A stretch of DNA of 64,000 nt from Actinoplanes philippinensis (GCF_900113015.1 NZ_FONV01000007.1:124001-188000); one strand, 5' to 3'. Numbered from the stretch's first letter, positions 25,661 through 34,498 are shown. Program-made: numbers and translations. The notes: generated by a model from the letters alone, not told the origin.

Positions 25661-25697
25661 TACTACGCGTCGTAGTATCTACTACGAATCGTCGTAG
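25661..25697. promoter_or_regulatory. Two BlaI-type operators between blaI and cydA
   Basis: Site 1, TACTACG-CGT-CGTAGTA at 25661-25677, is a perfect inverted repeat. Site 2, CTACTACG-AAT-CGTCGTAG at 25679-25697, has one mismatch between arms. Their centres are 19 bp apart, about two helical turns. They overlap the promoters of both blaI and cydA. BlaI proteins bind TAC-ACA/GTA-type dyads. Confidence 0.85.
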
Positions 25698-25707
25698 AGG
25701 GGCTGCC

Positions 25708-27129
25708 ATGGACGTGCTCGACCTGACCCGGCTGCAATTCGCGGTCGTGACGATCTACCACTACCTCTTCGTGCCGGTGTCGATCTCGCTCGCCTCGGCG
25801 GCCGCCGGGTTCCAGATCGCCTGGATCCGCACGTCGCGGGAGAAGTACCTGCACCTCACGAAGTTCACCGGCAAGCTGCTGATCGTCACGTTCGCCGTCG
25901 GCGTGGTCACCGGACTGGTCCAGGAGTTCCAGTTCGGGCTCGGGTGGAGCGCGTTCGCCCGGTTCTACGGCGACGTCTTCGGGCCGACGCTCGCCATCGA
26001 GGGGATGCTCGCGTTCTTCCTCGAGGCCACGTTCCTGGCGCTGTGGTATTTCGGGTGGGACCGGCTGCCCCGCCTGCTGCACACCGCCACGATCGTGGTC
26101 GTCGCGGCCGGGACGCTGCTGTCGGCGTACATCATCCTGGCCGCCAACTCGTTCATGCAGAACCCGGTCGCCTACGCCCTCGACCCGGCCACCGGGCGGG
26201 CGCACCTGACCAGTTTCACCGAGCTGCTCACCAACGAGGTGGTGCTCGCCGCGTTCCCGCACACCATGGGCGGGGCCGCGATGGCCGGTGGCGGGCTGCT
26301 GATGGCGATCGGGATCTGGCGGGTCTCCGCCGACGCCGCCTTCCGTACCCTGTCCCGGGCCGGCGCCTGGATGATGCTGCTCGGCGGGGCCGTCACCGCG
26401 ATCAGCGGCGACCACCTCGGCAAGGTGATGACGGCCGTGCAGCCGATGAAGATGGCCGCCGCCGAGGCCCTCTACGAGACGACCACGTCGGCGCCGTTCT
26501 CGGTCTTCGCGATCGGGGAGCTCGGGCACGACCGGCCGTTCTTCAGCATCGAGATCCCCGGGCTGCTGTCCTTCCTCGGCACCGGGTCGTTCGGCGGGAC
26601 CGTGCAGGGCATCGACGATCTGCAGGCGGCTTATGTCGCCCAATACGGGCCGGGCAGCTACGTGCCGATGATCCCGGTGGCCTTCTGGACGTTCCGGTTC
26701 ATGATCGGGGCCGGCGTGCTCGGGATGGCGCTTGCCGCGTACCACCTCTGGTCCTCCTGGTCTTTCTCCGGGAAGACCCGCCGCGTGCCGCTGCTGCCGG
26801 AGTTTCTGCAGCCCGGGCGGGGAACGCCCGGCTGGCTGCGCCGGTTCGTGCTGGTCGCGCCGCTGCTGCCGGCCGCCGCCAACACGTTCGGCTGGGTGTT
26901 CACCGAGACCGCCCGGCAGCCGTGGCTCGCGTTCGGCATCTCCAAGGTCGCCGACGGCATCTCCCCCGGACTCACCGGCGTCGAGGTGATCGCGTCGCTG
27001 GCCGGGTTCACGCTGGTCTACGGGCTGCTGGCGGTCGCCTGGTGCCGGCTCGTCGTCCACCTCTCGCGCAAGCCGCTCGTTCCGGCCCCCGAAGCCGCCG
27101 ACGAGCCCGAGCCGGTTCCCGCCTACTAG
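25708..27129 (+). CDS. cydA: Cytochrome bd ubiquinol oxidase subunit I
   Basis: 473 aa, about nine membrane helices. LTRLQFAVVTIYHYLFVPV contains the N-terminal haem-ligand His18; AAFPHTMGG carries the second His; the TETARQPW motif equals the family GRQPW-like block after the short Q-loop. As subunit I it binds the b and d haems and oxidises quinol, passing electrons to oxygen without pumping. The start has AGAGGGG 6-7 bases upstream and lies 11 bases from a BlaI operator. It is the first gene of cydA-cydB-cydDC. Confidence 0.97.
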   Translation: MDVLDLTRLQFAVVTIYHYLFVPVSISLASAAAGFQIAWIRTSREKYLHLTKFTGKLLIVTFAVGVVTGLVQEFQFGLGWSAFARFYGDVFGPTLAIEGMLAFFLEATFLALWYFGWDRLPRLLHTATIVVVAAGTLLSAYIILAANSFMQNPVAYALDPATGRAHLTSFTELLTNEVVLAAFPHTMGGAAMAGGGLLMAIGIWRVSADAAFRTLSRAGAWMMLLGGAVTAISGDHLGKVMTAVQPMKMAAAEALYETTTSAPFSVFAIGELGHDRPFFSIEIPGLLSFLGTGSFGGTVQGIDDLQAAYVAQYGPGSYVPMIPVAFWTFRFMIGAGVLGMALAAYHLWSSWSFSGKTRRVPLLPEFLQPGRGTPGWLRRFVLVAPLLPAAANTFGWVFTETARQPWLAFGISKVADGISPGLTGVEVIASLAGFTLVYGLLAVAWCRLVVHLSRKPLVPAPEAADEPEPVPAY

Positions 27130-27140
27130 GAGCGACCTTC

Positions 27141-28118
27141 ATGATCACGTTCTGGTTCGCGGTGCTGGTCCTCGCCTGGGTCCTCTACTTCGTCCTCGAG
27201 GGCTTCGACTTCGGCGTCGGCATGCTCACCTTCCTCGGCCGCGACGAACACGAACGCGGCGCCGCCCTGCGCACCATCGGCCCGTTCTGGGACGGCAACG
27301 AGGTGTGGCTGGTCGCCGCCGTCGGCGTCACGTTCGCCGCGTTCCCCGACTGGTACGCCGCCCTGATGTCCGCCCTCTACCTGCCGATGGTCGCGATCCT
27401 GCTGCTCCTCGCCGTCCGCGGGGTGGCCCTGGAGTTCCGCGGCAAACACGACTCCCCGGCCTGGCGGCGGCGCGCCGACCTGCTCCTGACCGTCTCGTCC
27501 GGCGGGGTCGTGCTGCTCTGGGGCGCCGTCCTCGGCATCCTCGTCGACGGACTCGCCCTCCGCGCCGACGGTGAGGTCACCGGCGCCGGGCTCGGCCGCA
27601 GCCTCGGCCCGCTGCTCAGTCCCGCCGCCGGACTCGGCGCGCTCGCCGCCCTCCTCGCCGCGGTCCTGCTCGGCGCCACGTTCCTCGCGCTGCGCACCAC
27701 CGGGCCGGTCCGGCGGCGGGCACGCGACGTCGCCCGCCACACCGGCACGGCCGGAGCCGTCACCCTTCTGCTCATCGGCATCGGTACGGGCAGCCGCCTC
27801 ACCCTGGCCGCCGCCGCCGTCGTCTTCGCCGCCGGGCTGCTCGCGCGGCGTACCCGGGAGGGGTTGTCGTTCTTCGCCGTCGCCTTCACGGCGGGCGCGG
27901 CGGTCGTGGCCGTCTTCACCGCACACGGTGACGTGGTGTTGCGCAGCACCCTCGACCCGGCGTGGTCCCTGACCAGGGAGAGCGCCGCCGCCGGTCCGGA
28001 GGCGCTGCGGCTGCTCACCGTCGCCGGTGTGCTGATCCTGCCCGGGGTGCTCGTCTATCAGGCCTGGTCGTACTGGGTGTTCCGGCGTCGCGTCGCCAGC
28101 GAGCGGGTCGCCTCGTGA
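27141..28118 (+). CDS. cydB: Cytochrome bd ubiquinol oxidase subunit II
   Basis: 325 aa, starting at ATG 27141 with AGGAG nine bases upstream. LEGFDFGVGML and TIGPFWDGNEVWLVAAVG are the diagnostic CydB blocks. About eight membrane helices. It pairs with CydA in the membrane. The stop overlaps the GTG of cydDC (GTGA). Confidence 0.97.
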   Translation: MITFWFAVLVLAWVLYFVLEGFDFGVGMLTFLGRDEHERGAALRTIGPFWDGNEVWLVAAVGVTFAAFPDWYAALMSALYLPMVAILLLLAVRGVALEFRGKHDSPAWRRRADLLLTVSSGGVVLLWGAVLGILVDGLALRADGEVTGAGLGRSLGPLLSPAAGLGALAALLAAVLLGATFLALRTTGPVRRRARDVARHTGTAGAVTLLLIGIGTGSRLTLAAAAVVFAAGLLARRTREGLSFFAVAFTAGAAVVAVFTAHGDVVLRSTLDPAWSLTRESAAAGPEALRLLTVAGVLILPGVLVYQAWSYWVFRRRVASERVAS

Positions 28119-31100
28119 CAGCCGTCCCGCGGCCGGGCGACGCACCGTCCGCCTCCGCCGGCGCCCCTTCTGCCGCCGGTCCTGTGTCGCCGGGCGGTGG
28201 GGGCCGACCGCGGAGCGCTCGGGGGCCGATCGATCCGCGGCTGCTGCGGCACGCGCGAGCCAGCCGTGGCGGCATCGCCCTGCTGACCCTGATCGGATTC
28301 GGTCAGGCGCTGACGACGATCACCATCGCGGTAGCGCTCTGCGGCATCGTCACGGCGATGACCGCGGGCACCCCCGGCGTCCTCGCGGGACCGCTGGACG
28401 GCCTCCTCCCGGCCACGATCGGCACGGCGATCGTGCTGCTTGCGGGCGCGTTCGCCGTACGCGGCGCACTGACCTGGGCCGAACAGGTCACCGCTCAGCG
28501 AACCGCCACCCGCGTCACCGACGAACTCCGGCAATCCCTGCTGAACCGGGTGGTGCGCCGAGGCCCGGCGTGGGTGGCCGCCTACGGCTCGGGCCGTTTG
28601 ACCGCAGTGCTCGGCGCCGGCCTGGACGCGTTGCGGCCTTGGTTCTCGGGTTACCTTCCGTCACTCGTCCTGGGCGTACTCCTGCCACCCCTCGTCGTCG
28701 TGATCATGGCGGTGGTGGACCCGGCCTCCGCTGTCGTCGCCGTCCTGACGATCCCCCTGCTACCGCTGCTCGGCGCACTGATCGGCTGGGCGACCAAGGC
28801 CCGCGCCGAACGGCGCTGGGCAGCGGACTCCCGGTTGGCGGGCCACTTCCTCGACGTCGTACGAGGCCTTCCCACCCTCAGGATGTACGGCCGAGCCGAC
28901 CGCCAGATCGACGTGATAACCGACCTGACCGACCGTCATCGAGCGGCCACCATGCGGGTGTTGCGGGTCGCGTTCCTGTCGTCGACCGCGCTGGACCTGG
29001 TCGGCACCCTGGCGGTCGGCCTGATCGCCGTCCAGGCCGGCCTGCGGGTAGCGGCCGGATCCATGGAACTCGGCCCCGCCCTCCTGGTGATCCTCCTCGC
29101 CCCCGAGGCGTACCGCCCGCTCCGCGAGATGGCCGCCCGATACCACGCCTCCACCGACGCGGGCGCCGTGATAGCCGACGTGGACGAGATCCTGTCCACC
29201 GGCTCCCCCGCGCCGTCCGGCGCCCCGGCGACCACCGGCTCGCCCCAGCCGCACGCTTCGTCGGCCACCAGTGAGCTCGTACCGTCGAGCGCGCCGGCCT
29301 CTCCCGACCCCGTACCGCCGTGCAGCCCTTCGCGCACGCCGGGCCTCGACCCCGTACCGCCGCGCAGTCCTTCGCCGACGCCGGCCACCGTCGGACCTTT
29401 ACCGTCGCGCATCGCTTTGCGCACGCCCGATCCGGACAGGGACCCCGCGCCGCTGCGCCATTCCTCACACACGCGCCGTCCGCACGGGCCGGCCACCGAC
29501 GGCGGCGTCCTCGGTCTCGTCCCGCCGGGTGAGGCCGCTCTGCTGTCGCCGCCGTTCGGGCATGTCACCGCTCCAGCGGGAGACGCCCGTCGGATCACTG
29601 TGGAGCCGCCGCTGTTCGGCCGTGCGGCCTCGGGCCGGTGGGGAGTGCGGGCCTCCGGACTCCGAGCCCGGTATCCGGGAGCATTCGACGACGCGCTCGA
29701 TCTGCCGGAGCTGAGGGTTCGCGCCGGTGAATTCGTCGCGTTGCGGGGCAGGTCAGGCGCCGGCAAGACCACGGCGTTGCGTGTGCTCGCCGGACTGCAC
29801 CCCGCCGAATCGGGGGCGATGGCCGTCGGCAGAACCTTCTACCTGCCGCAACGGCCGGCTCTCCCGCACGCCCGTACCGTGGCCGAAGCCTTCCCGCCGG
29901 ACGCCACAACACAGGAGATCCGCGACGCGCTCCACGTGGCGGGCCTGAGTGGCGAAGTGACCGAGCAGACGCCCCTGGGCGAACTGGCCGCAGGCATCTC
30001 CGCAGGCCAGCGCCAACGTCTCGCCCTCGCGGCGCTGCTGCACCGTACCGCCCGTGCCGTCACCGACCACCGCGACGCGCCCTCGGTCGTCACATTGCTG
30101 CTCGACGAGCCGACGGCCCACCTCGACAGCACCGCCGAGCACCTGATCATCGCCCGCCTGCACGAGCTGGCCGCCAAGGGTTGTGCCGTCCTGGTCGTAG
30201 CCCACCGCCCGGCCCTGCTGGCCGCCGCCGACCGCGTGGTGGACGTCCATTCGCCGTCGGACGCCGCGCTCCCCCGGGCCACCGTGACGGCTACGCTCGC
30301 CGGCCCTCTCGAACTTCCCACATGGACCGCATCCCCGCCGAAAGACACCGACAACCCCGATGACACCGTGGCAGCGGCTGTGCCCGACCATGCGGGACCG
30401 CGCGAACGGATCACCGGCGCCGCGGCAGCACCGGCGGACATCCGCGACACGGGATCCCCTTCGCTGCCCGACGCCGCGGTCACCGGCGGCACGAGACGAT
30501 CCCGACACCCACATGCTCCGGCCACGAACGACGAGGAAGGCACGGGGCGGTCGCACGCGGGGGCCGCGGGTGGGCGGGCGACGGACGGTCGCTGGTGGGG
30601 GCGGCTGTGGGTGGCGGCTGTGCTGGGGGCCGGGTCGGCGGCTGCCGGGATAGTGCTGACCGGAGCCGCGGCGTGGCTGCTGGTCAGGGCATCATCGCTA
30701 CCGCCGGTGCTCAGTCTGTCCGCGGCGGTGGTGCTGGTCCGGGGCAGTGCTGTCGCCCGGCCGCTGTTGCGCTACCTGGAACGGCTCGTCTCCCACGAAG
30801 TCGCGTTCGCGCGGCTCGGCAGGCGGCGGGCGTCGGTGTATGCGGACCTGATCCCGCATGTTCCCGGTCCACGGTTGCACCGGCGCGGGGATCTGCTCAC
30901 CCGGCTCGTCGACGATGTGGACGCGACCACCGACGGCCTGTTGCGAGGACGGCTCCCGGTGATCGCCGCCGCGGTCACCGGAGGCCTCGCCGTGGCGGTG
31001 ACCGCCGGTGTGGCGGCGCAGACCGCGGTTCCCGTGGCGGTGGGTCTGCTGGTCGCCGGAGTGGTCGCTCCGGCGTTCGCGGCCCGTCAGGTGGACCGGC

Positions 31101-32410
31101 AGGAGGGGGCCACCGGCGCGGCCCGGTCCGCGTTGCGGGACGCCGTGGTCGAAACCGTCGACGGGGTCGAGGATCTGGCCGCGGGCGGTGGCCGTACGGA
31201 CGTGCCCCGCACCCTGAGCCGCGATCTTGCCGCCCTGGAGGCACGAACGGCCCGAGAAGCTGGACTGGCCGCGGCCATCGCCCACATCGGGTGGGGCATG
31301 GCGGCCGCAGGCGTCGCGGTGGTCCTCGCACGCGGCGGACTGAGTGCCGAATGGAGCGCGGTGATGCTGCTCGGCGTCGTCGTGCTCGGCGAGACGATGG
31401 TGCCCTTGCCTGAGGCAGCCGTAGCCAGACGACGTGCCGCCGCCGCCGAGCACCGAGTGGCCGAACTGACGACCGACATGCACGGCGACATCGACGATCC
31501 TCATGTCAACACAGAAAACCCCGTCAACACGACGGTCAACGTTGACAAGCGGGTCAACGTGTTGATCAACAGTGACGAGCCCGTCGACGCGGCGGTCAAC
31601 GTTGACGAGCACGTCAACGCGGCGATCAACGTTGACGAGCACGTCAACGCGGCGATCAACGTTGACGAGCACGTCAACGCGGCGATCAACGTTGACGAGC
31701 ACGTCGACAGGGGCATCAATGTTGAGGAGTCGGTCTTCTTGGGGGCGTCTGCGCTTGAGCGCGGGGTGAGGGCTCGCGGGGCGGTTCGGGTTGACGGGGT
31801 TGTTGCGGGATGGAGGCGGGCGGACGGGGCTGTTCTGGACGGGGTTCGGCTGGTGCTGCCTGCCGGCTCGCGGACGGCGATCATGGGCCGGTCGGGATGT
31901 GGCAAGTCGACGCTTGCGGCTGTGCTTGCCGGGCTGCTGTCGCCCTGGGCCGGGAACGTCGAGGTCAGCGGTACCGCGGTGCTCGTCGGGGAGGAGACCG
32001 GACACGTGTTCGCGTCGACCGTACGAGAAAACCTGCGTCTTGCCTCGCCTGCGGCGACCGATTCGCAGTTGCGGGCCGTGCTGGGCCGGGTCGGTTTGGG
32101 TTGGATGGATCTCGATGCGTGGCTGGGGGCCGGCGGTGGCACGATCTCGGGTGGGCAGCGGCGGCGGCTGGCGACCGCGCGGGCGCTGCTCGCGGATCCC
32201 GCGTTGCTGATTCTGGACGAGCCGACCGAAGGCATCGACGAGGCGGGGGCGCGGGAGTTGATGACGGATCTGCTGGATGCGGCTTCGGGGCGGACCGTGC
32301 TGGTGTTCGCGCACCGGACCGACGGTCTCGACATGGTCGACCGCCTCCTGGAGCTCACCCCGAACGGCCTCAAAGAGAAGAATGTCGGATTGGAACGATC
32401 GGTCCTTTAA
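28115..32410 (+). CDS. cydDC: Fused CydD-CydC ABC exporter (1431 aa)
   Basis: One polypeptide holds both halves of the thiol-reductant exporter needed to assemble cytochrome bd. CydD half: membrane domain ~45-350, a Pro/Ser-rich insert ~360-495, NBD with Walker A GRSGAGKTT (~544), signature ISAGQRQRL (~628) and Walker B LLLDEPTAHLD. CydC half: membrane domain ~826-1122, NBD with Walker A GRSGCGKST (~1258), signature ISGGQRRRL and LILDEPTEGID. Start GTG 28115 overlaps the cydB stop; the frame upstream belongs to cydB. A ~77-residue Asn/Asp/Val repeat lies between the second membrane domain and NBD2, where family members have a short linker. CydD-CydC fusions are known in actinomycetes, but this one is unusually long. 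Confidence 0.93.
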   Translation: MTAVPRPGDAPSASAGAPSAAGPVSPGGGGRPRSARGPIDPRLLRHARASRGGIALLTLIGFGQALTTITIAVALCGIVTAMTAGTPGVLAGPLDGLLPATIGTAIVLLAGAFAVRGALTWAEQVTAQRTATRVTDELRQSLLNRVVRRGPAWVAAYGSGRLTAVLGAGLDALRPWFSGYLPSLVLGVLLPPLVVVIMAVVDPASAVVAVLTIPLLPLLGALIGWATKARAERRWAADSRLAGHFLDVVRGLPTLRMYGRADRQIDVITDLTDRHRAATMRVLRVAFLSSTALDLVGTLAVGLIAVQAGLRVAAGSMELGPALLVILLAPEAYRPLREMAARYHASTDAGAVIADVDEILSTGSPAPSGAPATTGSPQPHASSATSELVPSSAPASPDPVPPCSPSRTPGLDPVPPRSPSPTPATVGPLPSRIALRTPDPDRDPAPLRHSSHTRRPHGPATDGGVLGLVPPGEAALLSPPFGHVTAPAGDARRITVEPPLFGRAASGRWGVRASGLRARYPGAFDDALDLPELRVRAGEFVALRGRSGAGKTTALRVLAGLHPAESGAMAVGRTFYLPQRPALPHARTVAEAFPPDATTQEIRDALHVAGLSGEVTEQTPLGELAAGISAGQRQRLALAALLHRTARAVTDHRDAPSVVTLLLDEPTAHLDSTAEHLIIARLHELAAKGCAVLVVAHRPALLAAADRVVDVHSPSDAALPRATVTATLAGPLELPTWTASPPKDTDNPDDTVAAAVPDHAGPRERITGAAAAPADIRDTGSPSLPDAAVTGGTRRSRHPHAPATNDEEGTGRSHAGAAGGRATDGRWWGRLWVAAVLGAGSAAAGIVLTGAAAWLLVRASSLPPVLSLSAAVVLVRGSAVARPLLRYLERLVSHEVAFARLGRRRASVYADLIPHVPGPRLHRRGDLLTRLVDDVDATTDGLLRGRLPVIAAAVTGGLAVAVTAGVAAQTAVPVAVGLLVAGVVAPAFAARQVDRQEGATGAARSALRDAVVETVDGVEDLAAGGGRTDVPRTLSRDLAALEARTAREAGLAAAIAHIGWGMAAAGVAVVLARGGLSAEWSAVMLLGVVVLGETMVPLPEAAVARRRAAAAEHRVAELTTDMHGDIDDPHVNTENPVNTTVNVDKRVNVLINSDEPVDAAVNVDEHVNAAINVDEHVNAAINVDEHVNAAINVDEHVDRGINVEESVFLGASALERGVRARGAVRVDGVVAGWRRADGAVLDGVRLVLPAGSRTAIMGRSGCGKSTLAAVLAGLLSPWAGNVEVSGTAVLVGEETGHVFASTVRENLRLASPAATDSQLRAVLGRVGLGWMDLDAWLGAGGGTISGGQRRRLATARALLADPALLILDEPTEGIDEAGARELMTDLLDAASGRTVLVFAHRTDGLDMVDRLLELTPNGLKEKNVGLERSVL
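31504..31735. repeat. GTCAAC/GTTGAC repeat inside cydDC
   Basis: From 31504 the hexamers GTCAAC and GTTGAC recur, joined as the 12-bp palindrome GTCAACGTTGAC at 31535 and 31594. From about 31583 to 31710 they form a near-perfect 30-bp tandem repeat (four copies) encoding VNVDEHVNAA/INVDEHVNAA. The region is AT-richer than its surroundings and stays in frame. It is flanked by normal coding sequence. Confidence 0.93.
32392..32405. promoter_or_regulatory. GGAACGATCGGTCC inverted repeat before TetR gene
   Basis: A 14-bp dyad with one mismatched pair, ending 14 bases before ATG 32420 and overlapping the last codons of cydDC. The form (AC-GATC-GT core) is common for TetR-family autoregulatory sites. 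Confidence 0.6.
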
Positions 32411-32419
32411 AGTGGGATC

Positions 32420-32974
32420 ATGGCGCGGACGGCGGCACCCGGCACCCGGGACACCATCCTGACGGCGGCCGCCGGACTCTTCTACGAGTTCGGCGTCCGC
32501 GCGGTCGGCATGGCCCAGGTCGTCGAGGCGGCCGGCTGCGGGAAAAACCTGCTGTACAAGCATTTTCCCAGCAAAGCGGACCTGGCGGCGGCATATCTCA
32601 CGCTCACCCGCCGTGAACGCGAACGCACCGTCGCCGAGGTGCTGCGCTGGCCGACGGATCCCACCGATCGCCTGCTCGCCCTGGTCACCGAGATCGCCGA
32701 CACCGTCCGCCGGCCCGGATATCGCGGGTGCGCGTTCCGAAACTACCTGACCGAGTTCCCCGGCGAAACCGACGAACCCGCCCGTATCGCCCAATCCTAT
32801 CTCGCCGACAGCCGCGCCCAGATGGATCGCCTCGTCATCGGCGCGGGCGGCGACGAACTACTCGCCGACCGCATCTGGCTCGTCGTCAACGGCCTGCATT
32901 CCGGAACGCCCACCGATGCGCCGGTCGCGGTCCATTGGATAACCGAGATGGTACGGCCACCAGGAGCACCGTGA
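32420..32974 (+). CDS. TetR-family transcriptional regulator
   Basis: 184 aa. The N-terminal HTH is TILTAAAGLFYEFG, GMAQVVEAAGCGKNLLYKHFPSK (given as GMAQVVEAAG and KNLLYKHFPSK). The C-terminal ligand domain includes RPGYRGCAFRNYLTEFP, seen in TetR proteins of the AcrR/YxaF type. A dyad at 32392-32405 directly upstream suggests autoregulation. The gene follows cydDC by 9 bases but with its own probable operator, so it may be only loosely tied to that operon. Ligand and targets are unknown. Confidence 0.92.
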   Translation: MARTAAPGTRDTILTAAAGLFYEFGVRAVGMAQVVEAAGCGKNLLYKHFPSKADLAAAYLTLTRRERERTVAEVLRWPTDPTDRLLALVTEIADTVRRPGYRGCAFRNYLTEFPGETDEPARIAQSYLADSRAQMDRLVIGAGGDELLADRIWLVVNGLHSGTPTDAPVAVHWITEMVRPPGAP

Positions 32975-33457
32975 GCCACCACGCGAGGCAGGCGTTCCGT
33001 CCCGGCCGAAACGCGGCCGCCGGGCCGAAGCGGCCCGTCACCGCGAATCCCGGCCCCCGACCGCACCACCTACTCCGGCACAGCACCATGCCACCACTCA
33101 GATGCCGTTCATGCAGTTCTGCCGCGCCGGCCACTTCGCCCGGCAGCCGTCCCCATAGACGACCGTTGCCACAGACGACCATCCGTGGCCGACAGCCGTT
33201 GGCCAGCAACCGTTCGAGGCGGGCGACCGTTCGGCGCGGGCGACCGTTCGGCGCGGGCGACCGTTCGTGACCGGCCGGGTGCCCGAGGCCGACGGCCGTT
33301 CGGGCCAGCGGATACCCGTGGCCAACAGCCGATCGGACCGACAGCCGTTCGGACCGACAGCCGTTCGTGACCAGCCGATACCCGTGGCCGGCAGCCACTC
33401 CTGGCCGGCAGCCACTCCTGGCCAGCGGCCGCTCCTTCACGGGGTTAGGGTTTTCGG
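32975..33457. repeat. 483-base non-coding stretch with nested short tandem repeats
   Basis: No credible gene. From about 33190 the word GACCGTTCGGCGCGGGC repeats at 17-bp period three times, then AGCCGTTCGGACCGAC twice, then CCGGCAGCCACTCCTGG twice near 33390-33420. CCGTTCG occurs many times. The pattern resembles slippage-expanded intergenic DNA. The end of this stretch must hold the promoter of the gene starting at 33458. Confidence 0.75.
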
Positions 33458-33928
33458 ATGGTGTCCTCCGCTGTGGTGCCCTTCGACTGTGACGATTGCG
33501 CGGGCGGGGCGACATTCGAGGAGATGATTGTCGACGGGCGGTTGCACTGGTCGGCTTTGCACGTCTGCCCTGCTGCGAGTATCCAAGCGTGCGGTCGTGA
33601 CGAGACGCCGAGCGAGTGGCGGGCGGCGTTGCTGGAACAGTGTGGCACCTACCGGTTGCGGATCGGTGCCGCCAGCCGGATCGCGGTGATGAAAGTCGTC
33701 CGGGAACGGCGGGGTACGCCGTTGTCCGAGATCTCGGGTGTTGTCGAGCTTCTGCAGGGCGCAGGGCTGACGGGCACCGAGATGGAGTTGCGGTTGCTGG
33801 CCGCGCAGTTCGCGGAAGCCGGGGTGCCCACATCGGTAGAAGACCCTGAAGCCAGGGTGCCCGCGCCGGGAGAAAGCCCTCAAGCCAGGGTGCCCGCGTC
33901 GGGAGAGGCCCTCCACGGCGGGCAGTGA
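33458..33928 (+). CDS. Small protein with ribosomal-L7/L12-CTD-like region
   Basis: 156 aa. The N-terminal ~65 residues hold four Cys (FDCDDCAGG, HVCPAAS, QACGRDE) and a WRAALLEQCGTYRL segment. Residues ~70-118, IAVMKVVRERRGTPLSEISGVVELL and TEMELRLLAAQFAEAGV, align by eye with the L7/L12 C-terminal pattern (I-x-V-I-K-x-V-R...L-x-E-A...A-x-x-L-x-x-A-G). Similar unnamed actinomycete proteins exist as I recall. This is a fold inference, not an assignment to the ribosome. The last ~30 residues are a repeat-encoded EARVPAPGESP-type tail. ATG 33458 follows the repeat-rich gap without a clear Shine-Dalgarno. Confidence 0.65.
   Translation: MVSSAVVPFDCDDCAGGATFEEMIVDGRLHWSALHVCPAASIQACGRDETPSEWRAALLEQCGTYRLRIGAASRIAVMKVVRERRGTPLSEISGVVELLQGAGLTGTEMELRLLAAQFAEAGVPTSVEDPEARVPAPGESPQARVPASGEALHGGQ
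33811..33906. repeat. 33-bp in-frame repeat, about three copies
   Basis: Units starting near 33811, 33844 and 33877 share the word AGCCAGGGTGCCCGCG; the first is diverged. Each adds 11 residues to the C-terminal tail of the preceding small protein. Confidence 0.8.
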
Positions 33929-34132
33929 CGGCAACCGGACGGACGCTGTTCGCACGGAGCAGACCCGCCGGAGAGCGCGACCCGCATCGAATGTCGGCGA
34001 AGGACCACCGGGCCAGGACGGCGAGCGGCCCGGAGCGGAAGCCGCACTGGGATAACGACGGAAACGGGCCGTGGCCGAGGTGGCCTCAAGGGGCGGAGCC
34101 GAGAACGCCCGCCGGACGGGACGGATGGCTGG

Positions 34133-34498
34133 TCAGGCCGGGGACATCACCTCGTAGAGGTTGCCGGACTCGTCTCGGAAGTACAGGCCTCGGGGGCACA
34201 GCGGGTGGTCGATGCGGCCGTTGTCGGGGGCGTGGGGCTCGCTGCCATACGGGATGCCGCTGGACTGCAAGCGGGACAGGATGCCGTCGAAGGTTTGCGG
34301 GTCCACGTCGAAGGCCAGATGAACGGGGGACGGCTGGGCAACGGTCATGAAGTCGAGCGTCAGCTCCTCGTTGACCGGGACGGGGGCGAAATGGCGTTCG
34401 GGCCCGGCGTAGGTCACGCCCATGACCTCGGCGAAGAAGCGGGCGGCTGTCTCGTTGTCGACGGCGGGGACGATGGTGTGGTTCAGCGTGATCGTCAT
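34133..34498 (-). CDS. VOC-superfamily (glyoxalase/bleomycin-resistance-like) protein
   Basis: 121 aa, one VOC module: LNHTIVPAVDNETAARFFAEVMG at the start and DESGNLYEVMSP at the end (the first given as LNHTIVPAVD and ARFFAEVMG). Candidate metal ligands are His7, His60 (SPVHLAF) and Glu117. It could be a metal-dependent lyase/isomerase, a dioxygenase or an antibiotic-binding protein. Its ATG overlaps the stop of the TetR gene (ATGA), so it is probably the regulated target. Confidence 0.88.
   Translation of the reverse strand: MTITLNHTIVPAVDNETAARFFAEVMGVTYAGPERHFAPVPVNEELTLDFMTVAQPSPVHLAFDVDPQTFDGILSRLQSSGIPYGSEPHAPDNGRIDHPLCPRGLYFRDESGNLYEVMSPA

Noticed and set aside
25944..27140. Alternative upstream extension of cydB through cydA
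   Set aside because: The translation over cydA is Arg-rich noise; AGGAG and the family-typical N-terminus place the CydB start at 27141.
31583..31725. CRISPR-like appearance of the 30-bp repeats in cydDC
   Set aside because: Units are contiguous with no unique spacers, keep the reading frame, and no cas genes are nearby.
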